The position numbers and the translations under genes are program-made. 64,000 bases of DNA from a gamma proteobacterium NOR5-3 (lineage in GTDB: Bacteria > Pseudomonadota > Gammaproteobacteria > Pseudomonadales > Halieaceae), in the NCBI GenBank assembly GCA_000158155.1, contig DS999405.1:1663738-1727737 (forward strand), given 5' to 3'. Positions within the stretch are counted from its first letter, which is position 1. Each line of letters opens with the position of its first letter. The notes under the pieces were generated by a model, which saw only the letters and a list, made by a program, of their open reading frames with translations, did not search any database and had not been told where the DNA came from. Below, in pieces: positions 44,272 to 55,804 of the stretch.

Positions 44272-45159
44272 ATGGCGGACTCCCCCATGCTCAGCGATTT
44301 TCTGAATGCTTACCCCGCGTATTTTTATCTGCTGGTCGGGGCGCTGGGCTTAATCGTTGGCAGCTTTTTGAACGTCGTGATCCTTCGTCTGCCAGAGATG
44401 ATGCAAAGAGAGTGGCGCAGCGACTGCCGTGCTTTGCTGGAGCTGGAACAAGACGATACGAAGGATGACGCAGGCAAGTTGTCGCTATCCTTTCCGGGAT
44501 CGCACTGCCCTGGCTGCCATCATGCGATCAAGCCTTGGGAAAACATACCTGTCATCAGCTTTCTGTTTTTGCGCGGGCGCTGCTCACACTGTGCAGCAGC
44601 GATTAGCTGGCGATACCCCCTCATCGAACTGGCAACGGCAGTTGCATCAATAACCGTCGCCTTCCATATTGGGGTGGAGCTTGCGTTGCTTGCCTACCTG
44701 CTACTGACCTGGTCACTGATTGCCCTGGCTGTGATCGACATCGACACGCAGTTGCTGCCAGATGACATCACCCTGCCGCTACTGTGGGCCGGCCTTCTCT
44801 TCAATGTGTTCCTGGGTCCCACAGCGCCGGTAGATGCGATTTTGGGAGCTGCCGGCGGATACCTCCTGTTGTGGTCCATTTACTGGCTTTTCAAGTTGGC
44901 TACCGGCAAGGAAGGCATGGGTTATGGCGACTTTAAATTACTGGCCGCCCTGGGTGCCTGGCTTGGCTGGCAAAACTTACCCATCATCATTTTGTTGTCC
45001 TCCGCCGTGGGTGCGGTACTTGGCGTCCTCATTATCGTAGTTCAAGGCAAGGACCGTTCGCATCCACTACCCTTTGGCCCCTATCTTGCGGCCGCAGGCT
45101 GGATCAGCCTCCTGTGGGGTGGCACGCTCTCGGCCCTGCTGCTTGCAGGAACCCCATGA
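44272..45159 (+). CDS. pilD: Prepilin peptidase and N-methyltransferase (PilD, also serving as GspO)
   Basis: Bifunctional inner-membrane aspartic protease that cleaves after Gly in class III leaders and N-methylates the new Phe; 295 residues. The cytoplasmic zinc loop has two CxxC pairs (CPGC and CSHC, about residues 80-110). The catalytic aspartates are in DIDTQLLPDD and in GYGDFKLLAALG. Eight or so membrane helices are predicted. As no gspO is present in the gsp operon, this enzyme probably processes PilA and GspG-K alike. Confidence 0.97.
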   Translation: MADSPMLSDFLNAYPAYFYLLVGALGLIVGSFLNVVILRLPEMMQREWRSDCRALLELEQDDTKDDAGKLSLSFPGSHCPGCHHAIKPWENIPVISFLFLRGRCSHCAAAISWRYPLIELATAVASITVAFHIGVELALLAYLLLTWSLIALAVIDIDTQLLPDDITLPLLWAGLLFNVFLGPTAPVDAILGAAGGYLLLWSIYWLFKLATGKEGMGYGDFKLLAALGAWLGWQNLPIIILLSSAVGAVLGVLIIVVQGKDRSHPLPFGPYLAAAGWISLLWGGTLSALLLAGTP

Positions 45160-45764
45160 GCGAGCCGCTACGCGTCGGAATTACCGGTGGTATTGGTAGC
45201 GGCAAGAGTGCCGTCACCGAACGCTTAACGTCGCGAGGCATCGAGGTTGTCGACGCCGACATCGTGGCGCGAGAGGTGGTTGCTACGGGCAGCCCTGCCC
45301 TGCAAAAGATAGCCCAACATTTTGGCAACGATATTCTTTTGGCAGATGGCAGCCTTGATCGCGCAGCGCTGCGCCGTATTGTTTTTTCGGACCCGGATCA
45401 GCGCCTATGGCTGGAAGGGCTCACCCATCCACTTATTGGTGAGAGCATTGCGCGGCAACTCGCAACGGCGAAATCACCGTACGTGGTATTGAGTTCGCCC
45501 TTGCTCCTGGAGGGTTCTCAGCGCAACTTTGTGGAGCACATTGTGGTTGTAGACGTCGCCGAATCCGTGCAGCTGGCCAGGACCACGGCACGGGACAACA
45601 ATAGTGAAGAGCTGGTGCGTGCAATCATGGCTGCGCAGATATCCAGGAATTCACGTCTGGCCGCCGCAGACACCGTTATAGATAACAGCGGAGCCCTGAC
45701 GGATCTGGATCAGCAGGTAGACGCGCTGCATGAAAAACTCCTGAACTTGTCGGCAGCACGGTAA
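45156..45764 (+). CDS. coaE: Dephospho-CoA kinase
   Basis: Last step of CoA synthesis: phosphorylation of the 3'-OH of dephospho-CoA. The 202-residue protein has the P-loop GITGGIGSGKS (about 8-18), DADIVAREV, the LEGLTHPLI substrate segment and SSPLLLEG. The ATG at 45156 overlaps the pilD stop in ATGA; the longer in-frame reading lies inside pilD. The coaE-pilD link is conserved in gammaproteobacteria. The yacG and zapD genes that often follow coaE are absent; the convergent mutT comes next after 67 bp. Confidence 0.96.
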   Translation: MSEPLRVGITGGIGSGKSAVTERLTSRGIEVVDADIVAREVVATGSPALQKIAQHFGNDILLADGSLDRAALRRIVFSDPDQRLWLEGLTHPLIGESIARQLATAKSPYVVLSSPLLLEGSQRNFVEHIVVVDVAESVQLARTTARDNNSEELVRAIMAAQISRNSRLAAADTVIDNSGALTDLDQQVDALHEKLLNLSAAR

Positions 45765-45831
45765 CTACAACTATTGTCTTGTGAGCTGGACCATGGCGGC
45801 AAGCTCCGCACCACAGGGCCAGCAACTGGAA

Positions 45832-46257
45832 CTAGCGCTTACCCGCAACAAGGCTGCGCACAATCGCCCCATTGGCTGTCGGGAATTCATAGTCCACAAG
45901 CTGTGGCACACTCACCCAGCGCATGGGCTGGCCTTCCCTTGCCTGGGGCTCTCCGGCAAATGCGGTAACGCTGTGCACATCCAGTAAAACCTGCTTATCG
46001 CCATAGTCATGCTCGATAAGCAGCAGAGGGTGGTGGCTCAGGACCTCTATCCCAACTTCCTCCAGAAGCTCACGCTTCAGCGCCTCAGCAAGGCTCTCAC
46101 CAGGCTCAAGTTTGCCCCCGGGGAATTCCCAGAGCCCACCTTGATGACTATGGGCATGACGCTTTGTCAGAAGAATCTGGTCTGCCTGAAAAATCACCGC
46201 CACGGCCACATGAACAATAGCCGGCGCGTCGCTATTAGCTACTGTGCTACCGGACAT
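45832..46257 (-). CDS. mutT: 8-oxo-dGTP diphosphatase (MutT, Nudix)
   Basis: Hydrolyses oxidised dGTP and so prevents A:T to C:G transversions. The product from the ATG at 46257 is 141 residues, near the usual 129-135. The Nudix box is complete: GGKLEPGES followed by AEALKRELLEEVGIEV, with the REL-EE residues that bind Mg2+. The early VAVAVIF and LLTKRHAHSHQGGLWEFPGG stretches are typical of MutT. It lies 7 bp after argJ, at the end of the dcw-secA run, as in many gammaproteobacteria. Confidence 0.94.
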   Translation of the reverse strand: MSGSTVANSDAPAIVHVAVAVIFQADQILLTKRHAHSHQGGLWEFPGGKLEPGESLAEALKRELLEEVGIEVLSHHPLLLIEHDYGDKQVLLDVHSVTAFAGEPQAREGQPMRWVSVPQLVDYEFPTANGAIVRSLVAGKR

Positions 46258-46264
46258 ATCACCG

Positions 46265-47494
46265 CTAGCTCCGATACTCGGCATTGATACGCACATAGTC
46301 GTAGGAGAAGTCCGAGGTCCATACGCAGGTTTTGGCGTCCCCCCGGCCTAACTCGATACCGAGTCGAAGTTCTTCGCCTTGCATCAGTTCAGCAACCCGG
46401 GCTTCGACATAACCGGCGGCGCGGGCACCCTTTTCGGCAATGATCAGGTCATTGATAAAAATGCGCACGCCGGTGACATCCAGATCATCAAGACCGGCGC
46501 GACCAATAGCGGCAAGGAGTCGCCCCCAGTTGGGATCGCCCGCAAAGAGTGCGGTCTTTACCAGCGGAGAGTGCGCGATGGTGAAGGCCACATCCAGACA
46601 TTCTCTTTCATCGCGCCCACCACTTACCTGTATCTCAACAAACTTACTCGCACCTTCGCCATCACGAACCAGGCCCTGGGCAAGCTCCAGACAAAGAGAC
46701 TCCAGCGCCCGGGCAAACGCCTGCGCCAACTCCGAGTTTACATCGTCACAACGTTGCGTACCGCTGGCGCCCGTTGCAGCCAACACAACCGCATCGTTGG
46801 TGGAAGTATCACCATCAACCGTAATACGATGAAAGGACGCCTCCACGGCACGTCGCAGCAACGCATCCAACACCTCAGGCGCTATGGCAGCATCGGTGGC
46901 CAAAAAAGCCAGCATGGTCGCCATATCAGGACGCAGCATGCCGGCTCCTTTGGCGATGCCGGTGAGGGCATAAGTCACGTTGTCGGCAACAAACTGCCGG
47001 GAGCCGAGCTTGGGCCGGGTGTCAGTGGTCATAATGCCCAGAGCCGCCTGCTCCCAGCAATCGGGAGATCGAGCGGCAAACAGTTTGGGAAGCGCATTGA
47101 CGATGCGGTCTGCCGGCAAATCCTCACCGATCACACCCGTGGAAAATGGGAGCACTTCACTTTTATCAAGGCCCAGTGCGGTGGCAGCTTCTTCACAGCA
47201 GCGCTGTGCCACCTGCATACCTGACTCGCCGGTGCCCGCGTTGGCATTCCCGGTATTGATCAGAAGAAGCCGCGGCATGAAGCCACAGTCACGCAAGTGC
47301 TCCCTGGCAACTACCACCGGTGCCGCACAAAAAGCGTTTCGCGTAAAAACCGCCGCCGCGGTGGTACCTGCATCGAAACTCAGCGCGACCAGATCTTTAC
47401 GGTCCGGGTAGCGAACCCCAGCCTCCACGGCTGCCACACTGACACCGGGCACCGCAAGCGGCGCAGGGGCTTCGCCACTGCTGGCGTCTTTCAT
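46265..47494 (-). CDS. argJ: Bifunctional glutamate N-acetyltransferase / amino-acid acetyltransferase (ArgJ)
   Basis: Recycles the acetyl group in arginine synthesis by moving it from N-acetylornithine to glutamate. The 409-residue precursor (ATG at 47494) is expected to cleave itself at the A-T bond in KGAGMLRPDMATMLAFLATD (nucleophile T193), giving alpha and beta chains. NTGNANAGTG, TTDTRPK, DGDTSTND and GDPNWGRLLAAIGRAG are all family hallmarks. Whether it also uses acetyl-CoA (bifunctional) cannot be told. It is placed between secA and mutT, as in pseudomonads; enterics lack it there. Confidence 0.96.
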   Translation of the reverse strand: MKDASSGEAPAPLAVPGVSVAAVEAGVRYPDRKDLVALSFDAGTTAAAVFTRNAFCAAPVVVAREHLRDCGFMPRLLLINTGNANAGTGESGMQVAQRCCEEAATALGLDKSEVLPFSTGVIGEDLPADRIVNALPKLFAARSPDCWEQAALGIMTTDTRPKLGSRQFVADNVTYALTGIAKGAGMLRPDMATMLAFLATDAAIAPEVLDALLRRAVEASFHRITVDGDTSTNDAVVLAATGASGTQRCDDVNSELAQAFARALESLCLELAQGLVRDGEGASKFVEIQVSGGRDERECLDVAFTIAHSPLVKTALFAGDPNWGRLLAAIGRAGLDDLDVTGVRIFINDLIIAEKGARAAGYVEARVAELMQGEELRLGIELGRGDAKTCVWTSDFSYDYVRINAEYRS

Positions 47495-47511
47495 GGTTTT
47501 AGCGAACCCGT

Positions 47512-50226
<2,715 letters not shown>

Positions 50227-50393
50227 TAAGTCATTCATTTCGCCGCGGCAGGCCATAAGCCCACGCAGTCCATCCATGTGTGGAATTCGGTAGGTCATCT
50301 ACGATGACGACTGCCGATATCCCTGATTGTCTTGAACACCGCCTGAAGACCTGCTTCCTGGCGCGCCCGGGAAAATAATAAGTATGCAGGTTC

Positions 50394-50417
50394 TTCATGG
50401 GGACAAAAGCCCATGAA
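50394..50417. repeat. Perfect hairpin in the secA leader region
   Basis: TTCATGGG (50394-50401) and CCCATGAA (50410-50417) are fully complementary with an 8-nt loop. It could fold in a secA leader mRNA (minus strand) or in a plus-strand transcript ending at 50530. There is no T-run. Confidence 0.6.
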
Positions 50418-50431
50418 TCAAGCCCTGCAGG

Positions 50432-50470
50432 GAGCCTGCAGTGAGCCTGCAGTGAGCCTGCAGTGAGCCT
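50432..50470. repeat. Direct 11-bp repeats upstream of secA
   Basis: Three perfect contiguous copies of GAGCCTGCAGT (50432-50442, 50443-50453, 50454-50464) are followed by a partial copy GAGCCT. A diverged unit (AGCCCTGCAGG) precedes them. They lie about 200 bp upstream of the secA start. Confidence 0.93.
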
Positions 50471-50504
50471 CCAAGGAGATAGTCGGGGCAAAAACCGGCG
50501 CGAA

Positions 50505-50530
50505 AGTGTCTCACAGACACTCTCTTTTTT
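50505..50530 (+). terminator. Intrinsic-terminator-like hairpin on the plus strand, opposite to all neighbouring genes
   Basis: AGTGTCT (50505-50511), a CAC loop and AGACACT (50515-50521) form a 7-bp stem followed by CTCTTTTTT. Its orientation would stop a plus-strand transcript, yet lpxC and secA are both on the minus strand. It could end a small antisense or intergenic RNA. On the minus strand the stem is followed only by TTTCG. Confidence 0.5.
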
Positions 50531-50553
50531 CCATCCGGAGCCCGAAGGCCAGG

Positions 50554-51474
50554 TCAAATAGCAGCTGACGCTGCCGGCGCTGTCACGTAGGAAATTGGCG
50601 CCGTATCGGGGTCTTCAAAGGTCACCATTTCCCAGGCATCAGTTTGCGCGATCAAAGCGCGCAATGAGGCGTTATTCAAAGCATGACCTGATTTGTGGGC
50701 GCGAAACTCGCCAATGAGGCTATAACCCAACAAATACACGTCACCAATGGCGTCGAGCACCTTGTGCTTGACGAACTCATCTTCATACCGGAGCCCGTCC
50801 TGATTCAGAATGCGGTACTCGTCGACAACGATGGCGTTGTCAACGCTACCACCTCGTGCGAGACCCTTGGAGCGCAGATACTCGATTTCGTGCATGAAAC
50901 CAAAGGTTCTCGCCCGGCTGATCTCCCGCACAAACGATGTGGAGGAAAAGTCGATCTCGGCGTGCGCCGTGCGATCGCGAAACACCGGGTGGTCAAAATC
51001 GATAGTGAAGGAGACCTTGAAGCCATCAAAGGGAAGAAAGCTGGCTACCTTGTCTCCGTCCTCTACCGTCACCGGACGTTTGATACGGATGAATTTCTTC
51101 GCCGCCGGCTGCTCTTCGATCCCCGCAGACTGGATCAGAAAAACAAACGGTCCGGCACTACCATCCATGATCGGCACTTCACTGGCACTGACATCCACAT
51201 AGGCGTTGTCAATACCGAGACCGGCCATCGCTGACAACAGGTGCTCTACCGTAGACACCCTGTGCCCATCGTGCACCAGCGTTGTCGAAAGCGTCGTGTC
51301 ACCCACATTCGATGCTTTGGCGTGAATCTCAACAACAGGGTTGAGATCGACACGACGAAAAATGATACCGCTGTCTACCGGCGCTGGCGCCAGAGTCAGG
51401 TATACCTTTTCACCGGTATGCAAACCGACGCCAGTCGCCTTGATGGCGTTGCGCAACGTCCGCTGTCGAATCAT
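50554..51474 (-). CDS. lpxC: UDP-3-O-acyl-N-acetylglucosamine deacetylase (LpxC)
   Basis: Committed zinc-dependent step of lipid A synthesis. The 306-residue protein has all metal ligands and catalytic residues: H78 (STVEHLLSA), H237 and D241 ([15 protein letters not shown]) and the catalytic H264 ([11 protein letters not shown]). E77 next to the first His is also present. An excellent AAGGAGG ribosome site lies just before the ATG. Follows ftsZ, as in most gammaproteobacteria; probably the last gene of the dcw transcription unit. Confidence 0.98.
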   Translation of the reverse strand: MIRQRTLRNAIKATGVGLHTGEKVYLTLAPAPVDSGIIFRRVDLNPVVEIHAKASNVGDTTLSTTLVHDGHRVSTVEHLLSAMAGLGIDNAYVDVSASEVPIMDGSAGPFVFLIQSAGIEEQPAAKKFIRIKRPVTVEDGDKVASFLPFDGFKVSFTIDFDHPVFRDRTAHAEIDFSSTSFVREISRARTFGFMHEIEYLRSKGLARGGSVDNAIVVDEYRILNQDGLRYEDEFVKHKVLDAIGDVYLLGYSLIGEFRAHKSGHALNNASLRALIAQTDAWEMVTFEDPDTAPISYVTAPAASAAI

Positions 51475-51566
51475 ACAACCTCCTTGTCAATGCCTTCACT
51501 ACAGCATGAGCACTCCCAGACGCCGGGGCGCCTGTTATGCGGTCGACAGGATGACAGTCGTATCGA

Positions 51567-52748
51567 TCAGTCAGCCTGTCGCCTGAGAAAAGCCGGGATA
51601 TCGAAATAATCATCACCCAGTTTCTCCGCAGTAGCGGCGGCTGCCGAATCCCCACGCGCTGCTGCGCGCCGAGCCGGCGGCTTCTCGTAATCACGATAAT
51701 CCGGTGCTGCCAGGGGATCCATCTCGCTCTGCGGCTCTTCTGGACGCGCAGCCCGCGGTGTTTCGACCACCTGCAACTTCGCACGGGAAGCGGCATTGCC
51801 AAGCCCCGTAGCGACTACCGTAACCCTCAATTCGTCGTTCAGTGCGGGATCGATAACCGTCCCGACCACAACGGTGGCCTCTTCCGAGGCAAACTCTTCG
51901 ATGGTATCGCCCACCTCAGAGAACTCACCGAGCGACAAATCGAGCCCGGCAGTAATATTGACCAGAATCCCGCGTGCGCCTTCCAGATCGATGTCATCCA
52001 GCAGCGGGCTATTGATGGCGCGCTCGGCTGCCTCGCGCGCCCGGTTCTCGCCGCGAGAGCTTCCAGTGCCCATCATGGCCATTCCCATTTCGGACATCAC
52101 CGTTCTTACATCCGCAAAGTCGACATTGATCATGCCAGGGCGAATAATAAGGTCAGCAATACCCTGAACCGCACCCAACAATACATCATTGGCTTCTTTG
52201 AAGGCATCCAAGAGACTGGTATTTTTTCCCAAAACCTCCAGCAACTTTTCGTTGGGTATGGTGATTAGAGAGTCAACATGCTGCTGAAGTTCCGCAAGAC
52301 CTGATTCGGCAATTGAGAGGCGCTTTTTGCCCTCAAAAGTGAAGGGTCGAGTCACTACAGCAACGGTAAGAATCCCCATCTCCCGGGCTATCTCCGCGAC
52401 CACCGGCGCGCCACCAGTGCCGGTACCGCCACCCATCCCGGCGGTAATGAACACCATGTCCGCACCACGCAGGGACTCGGCAATTCTCTCCCGGTCTTCC
52501 ACAGCGGCGGCTCGGCCAATTTCCGGATTTGCGCCCGCGCCCAGGCCCTTGGTTATTTCACCACCAAGCTGGAGCACCGTGGGCGATTCCACGTCGGACA
52601 GTGCCTGTGCATCCGTGTTGGCGCAAATGAAGTCCACGCCCTCCACGTTATTACTGATCATGTGCTTAACGGCGTTGCCGCCACCGCCTCCCACGCCGAT
52701 CACTTTGATGACAGCGCTCTGCGGTACGTTGTCTACGAGTTCAAACAT
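51567..52748 (-). CDS. ftsZ: Cell division protein FtsZ
   Basis: Tubulin-like GTPase that forms the Z-ring; 393 residues. The GTP-binding tubulin signature GGGTGTG is at 106-112, with [14 protein letters not shown] at about 17-30 and [11 protein letters not shown] as the T7 loop region. A variable linker (about 320-378) precedes the conserved C-terminal peptide [12 protein letters not shown], which contacts FtsA and ZipA. A GAAGGAAGC ribosome site lies before the ATG. Downstream of ftsA by 63 bp. Confidence 0.98.
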   Translation of the reverse strand: MFELVDNVPQSAVIKVIGVGGGGGNAVKHMISNNVEGVDFICANTDAQALSDVESPTVLQLGGEITKGLGAGANPEIGRAAAVEDRERIAESLRGADMVFITAGMGGGTGTGGAPVVAEIAREMGILTVAVVTRPFTFEGKKRLSIAESGLAELQQHVDSLITIPNEKLLEVLGKNTSLLDAFKEANDVLLGAVQGIADLIIRPGMINVDFADVRTVMSEMGMAMMGTGSSRGENRAREAAERAINSPLLDDIDLEGARGILVNITAGLDLSLGEFSEVGDTIEEFASEEATVVVGTVIDPALNDELRVTVVATGLGNAASRAKLQVVETPRAARPEEPQSEMDPLAAPDYRDYEKPPARRAAARGDSAAAATAEKLGDDYFDIPAFLRRQAD

Positions 52749-52811
52749 AGCTTCCTTCCCCTTTAAATAACGTCACCTTGCGGCGACCTTCCTTCCCCAA
52801 AAAAACCTGCT

Positions 52812-54044
52812 TTAAAAACTGTCCCGGACCCACTGCGTCAGACGCGTCCACCAGGCATCGGTGGGAGCGCGGCTGCGGCCGCTGTGAACCTCACCTGCGT
52901 GACGGCTGCCGTAAAGCAACAGCCCCACGGCAGTGGAATAAATAGGATTTCGAACAATATCGGCCAGACCATCAATACTTTGCGGGTAGCCCACACGCAC
53001 CGGCATATGAAAAATCTCTTCGGCAAGCTCGGCGGCGCCCTCCATTTTTGAGGTGCCTCCGGTAAGCACGATTCCCGACGGAATGAGATCTTCGAAGCCG
53101 GAGCGTCGCAACTCTGCCTGAATCAGGGTAAACAACTCGTCGTAACGCGGCTCTACCACCTCAGCAAGCGACTGTCGGGACAGATCCCGAGGCGGTCGAT
53201 CACCGACACTGGGAACCTTGATAGTCTGATCGGCGCCGGCAAGTTGTGTCAGCGCACAGGCGTAGCGAATCTTTATTTCTTCGGCGTACTGCGATGGCGT
53301 TCGCAGGGCCATGGCGATGTCATTGGTCACCTGATCTCCGGCGATGGGTATGACGCCGGTGTGACGAATAGAGCCGTCGGTAAAGATCGCGATATCGGTC
53401 GTACCTCCACCAATATCAACGAGACACACGCCCAGCTCCCGCTCATCGTCCGTAAGCACGGAGTACGAGGAAGCCAGTTGCTCAAGAATAATGTCTTCGA
53501 CTTCCAGGCCGCACTTGCGGATACACTTTTCGATATTCTGTGCCGCGTTGACTGCGCAGGTCACCAGATGCACCTTGGCTTCCAGGCGCACGCCGGACAT
53601 TCCCTGGGGCTCTTTGATGCCCTCCTGGCTGTCGATCACATACTCCTGCGGCAGTACGTGCAATACCTTCTGATCAGCCGGTATGGCCACCGCGCGAGCG
53701 GCATCAATTACCCGCTCAAGATCCTGCCCCACCACTTCCTGATCCTTGATGGCGACGATGCCGTGCGAATTCAGGCTGCGGATATGCGAGCCGGCAATAC
53801 CGACATACACCGAGTGAATCTGACAGCCCGCCATGAGTTCCGCTTCATCGACGGCCCGCTGAATGGACTGCACGGTGGACTCAATATTGACCACAACCCC
53901 TTTCTTCATGCCCTTGGAAGGGTGTGACCCGATACCCACCACTTCCATGGTGCCGTCAGCCATCACTTCTCCGACGATGGCAACCACCTTGGATGTTCCG
54001 ATATCCAGTCCGACAATCATTCGTCTGTCTTTAACCGCTGCCAT
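52812..54044 (-). CDS. ftsA: Cell division protein FtsA
   Basis: Actin-family membrane tether of FtsZ; 410 residues. The phosphate-binding segments are DIGTSKVVAIVGE (about 14-27) and DIGGGTTDIAIFTDGSI (about 210); adenosine-binding VLTGGTSKMEGAAELAEEIF is near 335. The C-terminus ends with an amphipathic helix WWTRLTQWVRDSF that binds the membrane. It starts 6 bp after ftsQ. Confidence 0.98.
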   Translation of the reverse strand: MAAVKDRRMIVGLDIGTSKVVAIVGEVMADGTMEVVGIGSHPSKGMKKGVVVNIESTVQSIQRAVDEAELMAGCQIHSVYVGIAGSHIRSLNSHGIVAIKDQEVVGQDLERVIDAARAVAIPADQKVLHVLPQEYVIDSQEGIKEPQGMSGVRLEAKVHLVTCAVNAAQNIEKCIRKCGLEVEDIILEQLASSYSVLTDDERELGVCLVDIGGGTTDIAIFTDGSIRHTGVIPIAGDQVTNDIAMALRTPSQYAEEIKIRYACALTQLAGADQTIKVPSVGDRPPRDLSRQSLAEVVEPRYDELFTLIQAELRRSGFEDLIPSGIVLTGGTSKMEGAAELAEEIFHMPVRVGYPQSIDGLADIVRNPIYSTAVGLLLYGSRHAGEVHSGRSRAPTDAWWTRLTQWVRDSF

Positions 54045-54050
54045 CGCGCT

Positions 54051-54857
54051 CTACCTGCCCTGGGTGTTTTCGGTCAGACCCGCCAACTGCGGGGTCTGGT
54101 CAAATGCCACGGCTGCACCGCCGTCGTAACGCATATCGACACGCTGTACGAGTCGATCAGCCTTCTTCAGATCACTACTCCACAGCTGTAAAAAGCGCTG
54201 GAGGCGCAGCGAGAAGTCATGATTTCCAAGCTGCAACTGAACGCCGTTGTCCAGACCCACCAGCAGTTGCCCGTAGTCGTCTTCACTGAGAAAAACCGGC
54301 GTCAGCGCCAGCGGACGCAGCCGTTCGAGTAGGCGCTGATAGTGGTTCATCAACCGCGCCTCGCTGCCGCCGGGGCCGCGGATCTGGGGAAGGTCCTGCC
54401 ATCGTTCCCCATCAGCAACTTCGATAATGCGGGCCTCATGATTTAAAAAGGCCTCCTCGCCCCAGCGGGCGATCGGTAGCTGCTCCACCACACTGACTTC
54501 CAAGGTGTCAGGGAACCGCCTGCGAAGTTGTGCGCTGTAGACCCAGGGCAATGCCTCAAGCGTGTCCTGAAGCCGGGCGAGACTGAGAAACAGCAGGCCT
54601 TCGTCCAACTCATCTGATAAAGCCTCACGAAGCGCGTCCTGACGCAGATGCTCCAGTTTTCCTGTGACCACGATGCGCTCCACGGGCAAATTCCGCAGGG
54701 CTTCGGTGCCCAGATACACAACGCCGCTCACCGCAAGCATGGCGGACACCGTGACAGCAGTACTGAGGCCACTTCGAATCGCCGGCATGAGCGCTTTCAT
54801 TCGCTCACCCAGGGGCTTGGGAGCTCGGCGACGGGTGTTTCGACGAGATGCCGCCAC
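54051..54857 (-). CDS. ftsQ: Cell division protein FtsQ
   Basis: Bitopic divisome protein that recruits FtsB/FtsL; 268 residues. A basic cytoplasmic tail (ASRRNTRRRAPKPLGERMK), a single membrane helix at about 33-52, a POTRA domain (NLPVERIVVTGKLEHLRQDAL onward) and a beta domain (about 125-250) are all visible. The GTG start overlaps the ddlB stop (TAGTG). Confidence 0.95.
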   Translation of the reverse strand: MAASRRNTRRRAPKPLGERMKALMPAIRSGLSTAVTVSAMLAVSGVVYLGTEALRNLPVERIVVTGKLEHLRQDALREALSDELDEGLLFLSLARLQDTLEALPWVYSAQLRRRFPDTLEVSVVEQLPIARWGEEAFLNHEARIIEVADGERWQDLPQIRGPGGSEARLMNHYQRLLERLRPLALTPVFLSEDDYGQLLVGLDNGVQLQLGNHDFSLRLQRFLQLWSSDLKKADRLVQRVDMRYDGGAAVAFDQTPQLAGLTENTQGR

Positions 54858-55804
54858 TAGCCGCGTCCTCCTGATGTGGGCCGCGCAGCCTGCCAGGACA
54901 GGAGCAATATCTCCTCGAGCAATTCCAGCAGTGATAGACCGGCAGCCGTCGCGGCCATGGGCACGAGGCTGTGATCGGTCATACCGGGCACCGTATTGAC
55001 TTCCAGCAGCTGAAACTTCCCACTGCTGTCGCGCATAAGATCCACGCGGCCCCAGACCGAGCAGCCCAGCGCTGCAAATGCCTTAAGGGCGAGTGTGCAT
55101 AACGCCGTCTCTTCATCAGCACTCAAACCGCAGGGTATGTTGTAGCGTGTAGTGTTTGCTTTGTACTTGGCTTCGTAGTCGTAGAACTCCCGCGCAGATT
55201 CAATATGAATGGGCGGTAACGCGCGGTCGCCCAAAATGGCCACGGTGTACTCGGGGCCATCGATAAACCTCTCGGCCAGAATCTGATCACCGAACACCGC
55301 GGCGGACTCACAGGCCTGCAAAAAGCTTTCGGGGCTATCAACCCGCGTCATACCCAGGCTCGAGCCTTCCGAGCAGGGTTTGACAAAAGCGGCGCCCCAG
55401 TCGGCAAGTAAAGCCTGTGCATCTGTGTGCGCATTGACCAGCGCAAAGTCCGCCGTAGGCAGTCCCAGCGCGCGCCAGATTTGCTTGCTGCGCAGCTTAT
55501 CCATGGCCAGCGCCGAGCCTAGGACCTGACTGCCCGTGCCTACCACCCCCAGAGAGTGCAAAAGCCCCTGTGTCACGCCATCCTCACCGCCAACGCCGTG
55601 CTGGATGTTAAAGGCGATATCCACCCCTTTCAGCCCGGTCCACCATTCGGGCTCGCCGGTATCCAATGCCAGCGGTTGGTATCCGCCGTCGGCAAGCGCT
55701 GCCAAGACAGTCTTGGCACTGGAAAGGGAAACCTCACGTTCACCAGAAGTGCCACCGAACAACACGGCCATGTTCAATTCACGCAACTGCAGTGAGGCAC
55801 TCAT
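54857..55804 (-). CDS. ddlB: D-alanine--D-alanine ligase
   Basis: Makes D-Ala-D-Ala for the peptidoglycan stem peptide. The 315-residue ATP-grasp enzyme shows [14 protein letters not shown] near the N-terminus, [35 protein letters not shown], the metal-binding [15 protein letters not shown], and the catalytic Arg/Ser contacts between them. In the first of these motifs, HGVGGEDG replaces the more usual HGxxGEDG, which fits. ATGA overlap with murC upstream. Confidence 0.96.
   Translation of the reverse strand: MSASLQLRELNMAVLFGGTSGEREVSLSSAKTVLAALADGGYQPLALDTGEPEWWTGLKGVDIAFNIQHGVGGEDGVTQGLLHSLGVVGTGSQVLGSALAMDKLRSKQIWRALGLPTADFALVNAHTDAQALLADWGAAFVKPCSEGSSLGMTRVDSPESFLQACESAAVFGDQILAERFIDGPEYTVAILGDRALPPIHIESAREFYDYEAKYKANTTRYNIPCGLSADEETALCTLALKAFAALGCSVWGRVDLMRDSSGKFQLLEVNTVPGMTDHSLVPMAATAAGLSLLELLEEILLLSWQAARPTSGGRG

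Larger units (their letters stand above)
50227..50553. other. lpxC-secA intergenic region (327 bp) without a secure gene
   Basis: In enterics this place holds secM. Here an open frame of 108 codons with a TTG start (50557 down to 50231, minus strand) spans the gap, but it has no signal peptide, an Arg-rich repeat-encoded composition and no SecM-type arrest motif, so I do not call it a gene. The region contains an 8-bp-stem hairpin (50394-50417), direct 11-bp repeats (50432-50470) and an intrinsic-terminator-like hairpin oriented on the plus strand (50505-50530). Confidence 0.6.

Noticed and set aside
45780-45987. Short plus-strand frame after coaE as a yacG remnant
   Set aside because: It has no CxxC zinc-finger pattern and mostly overlaps mutT in antisense.
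50231-50557. secM homologue
   Set aside because: Position fits, but there is no signal sequence and no SecM-type arrest motif; the sequence is largely encoded by 11-bp repeats.
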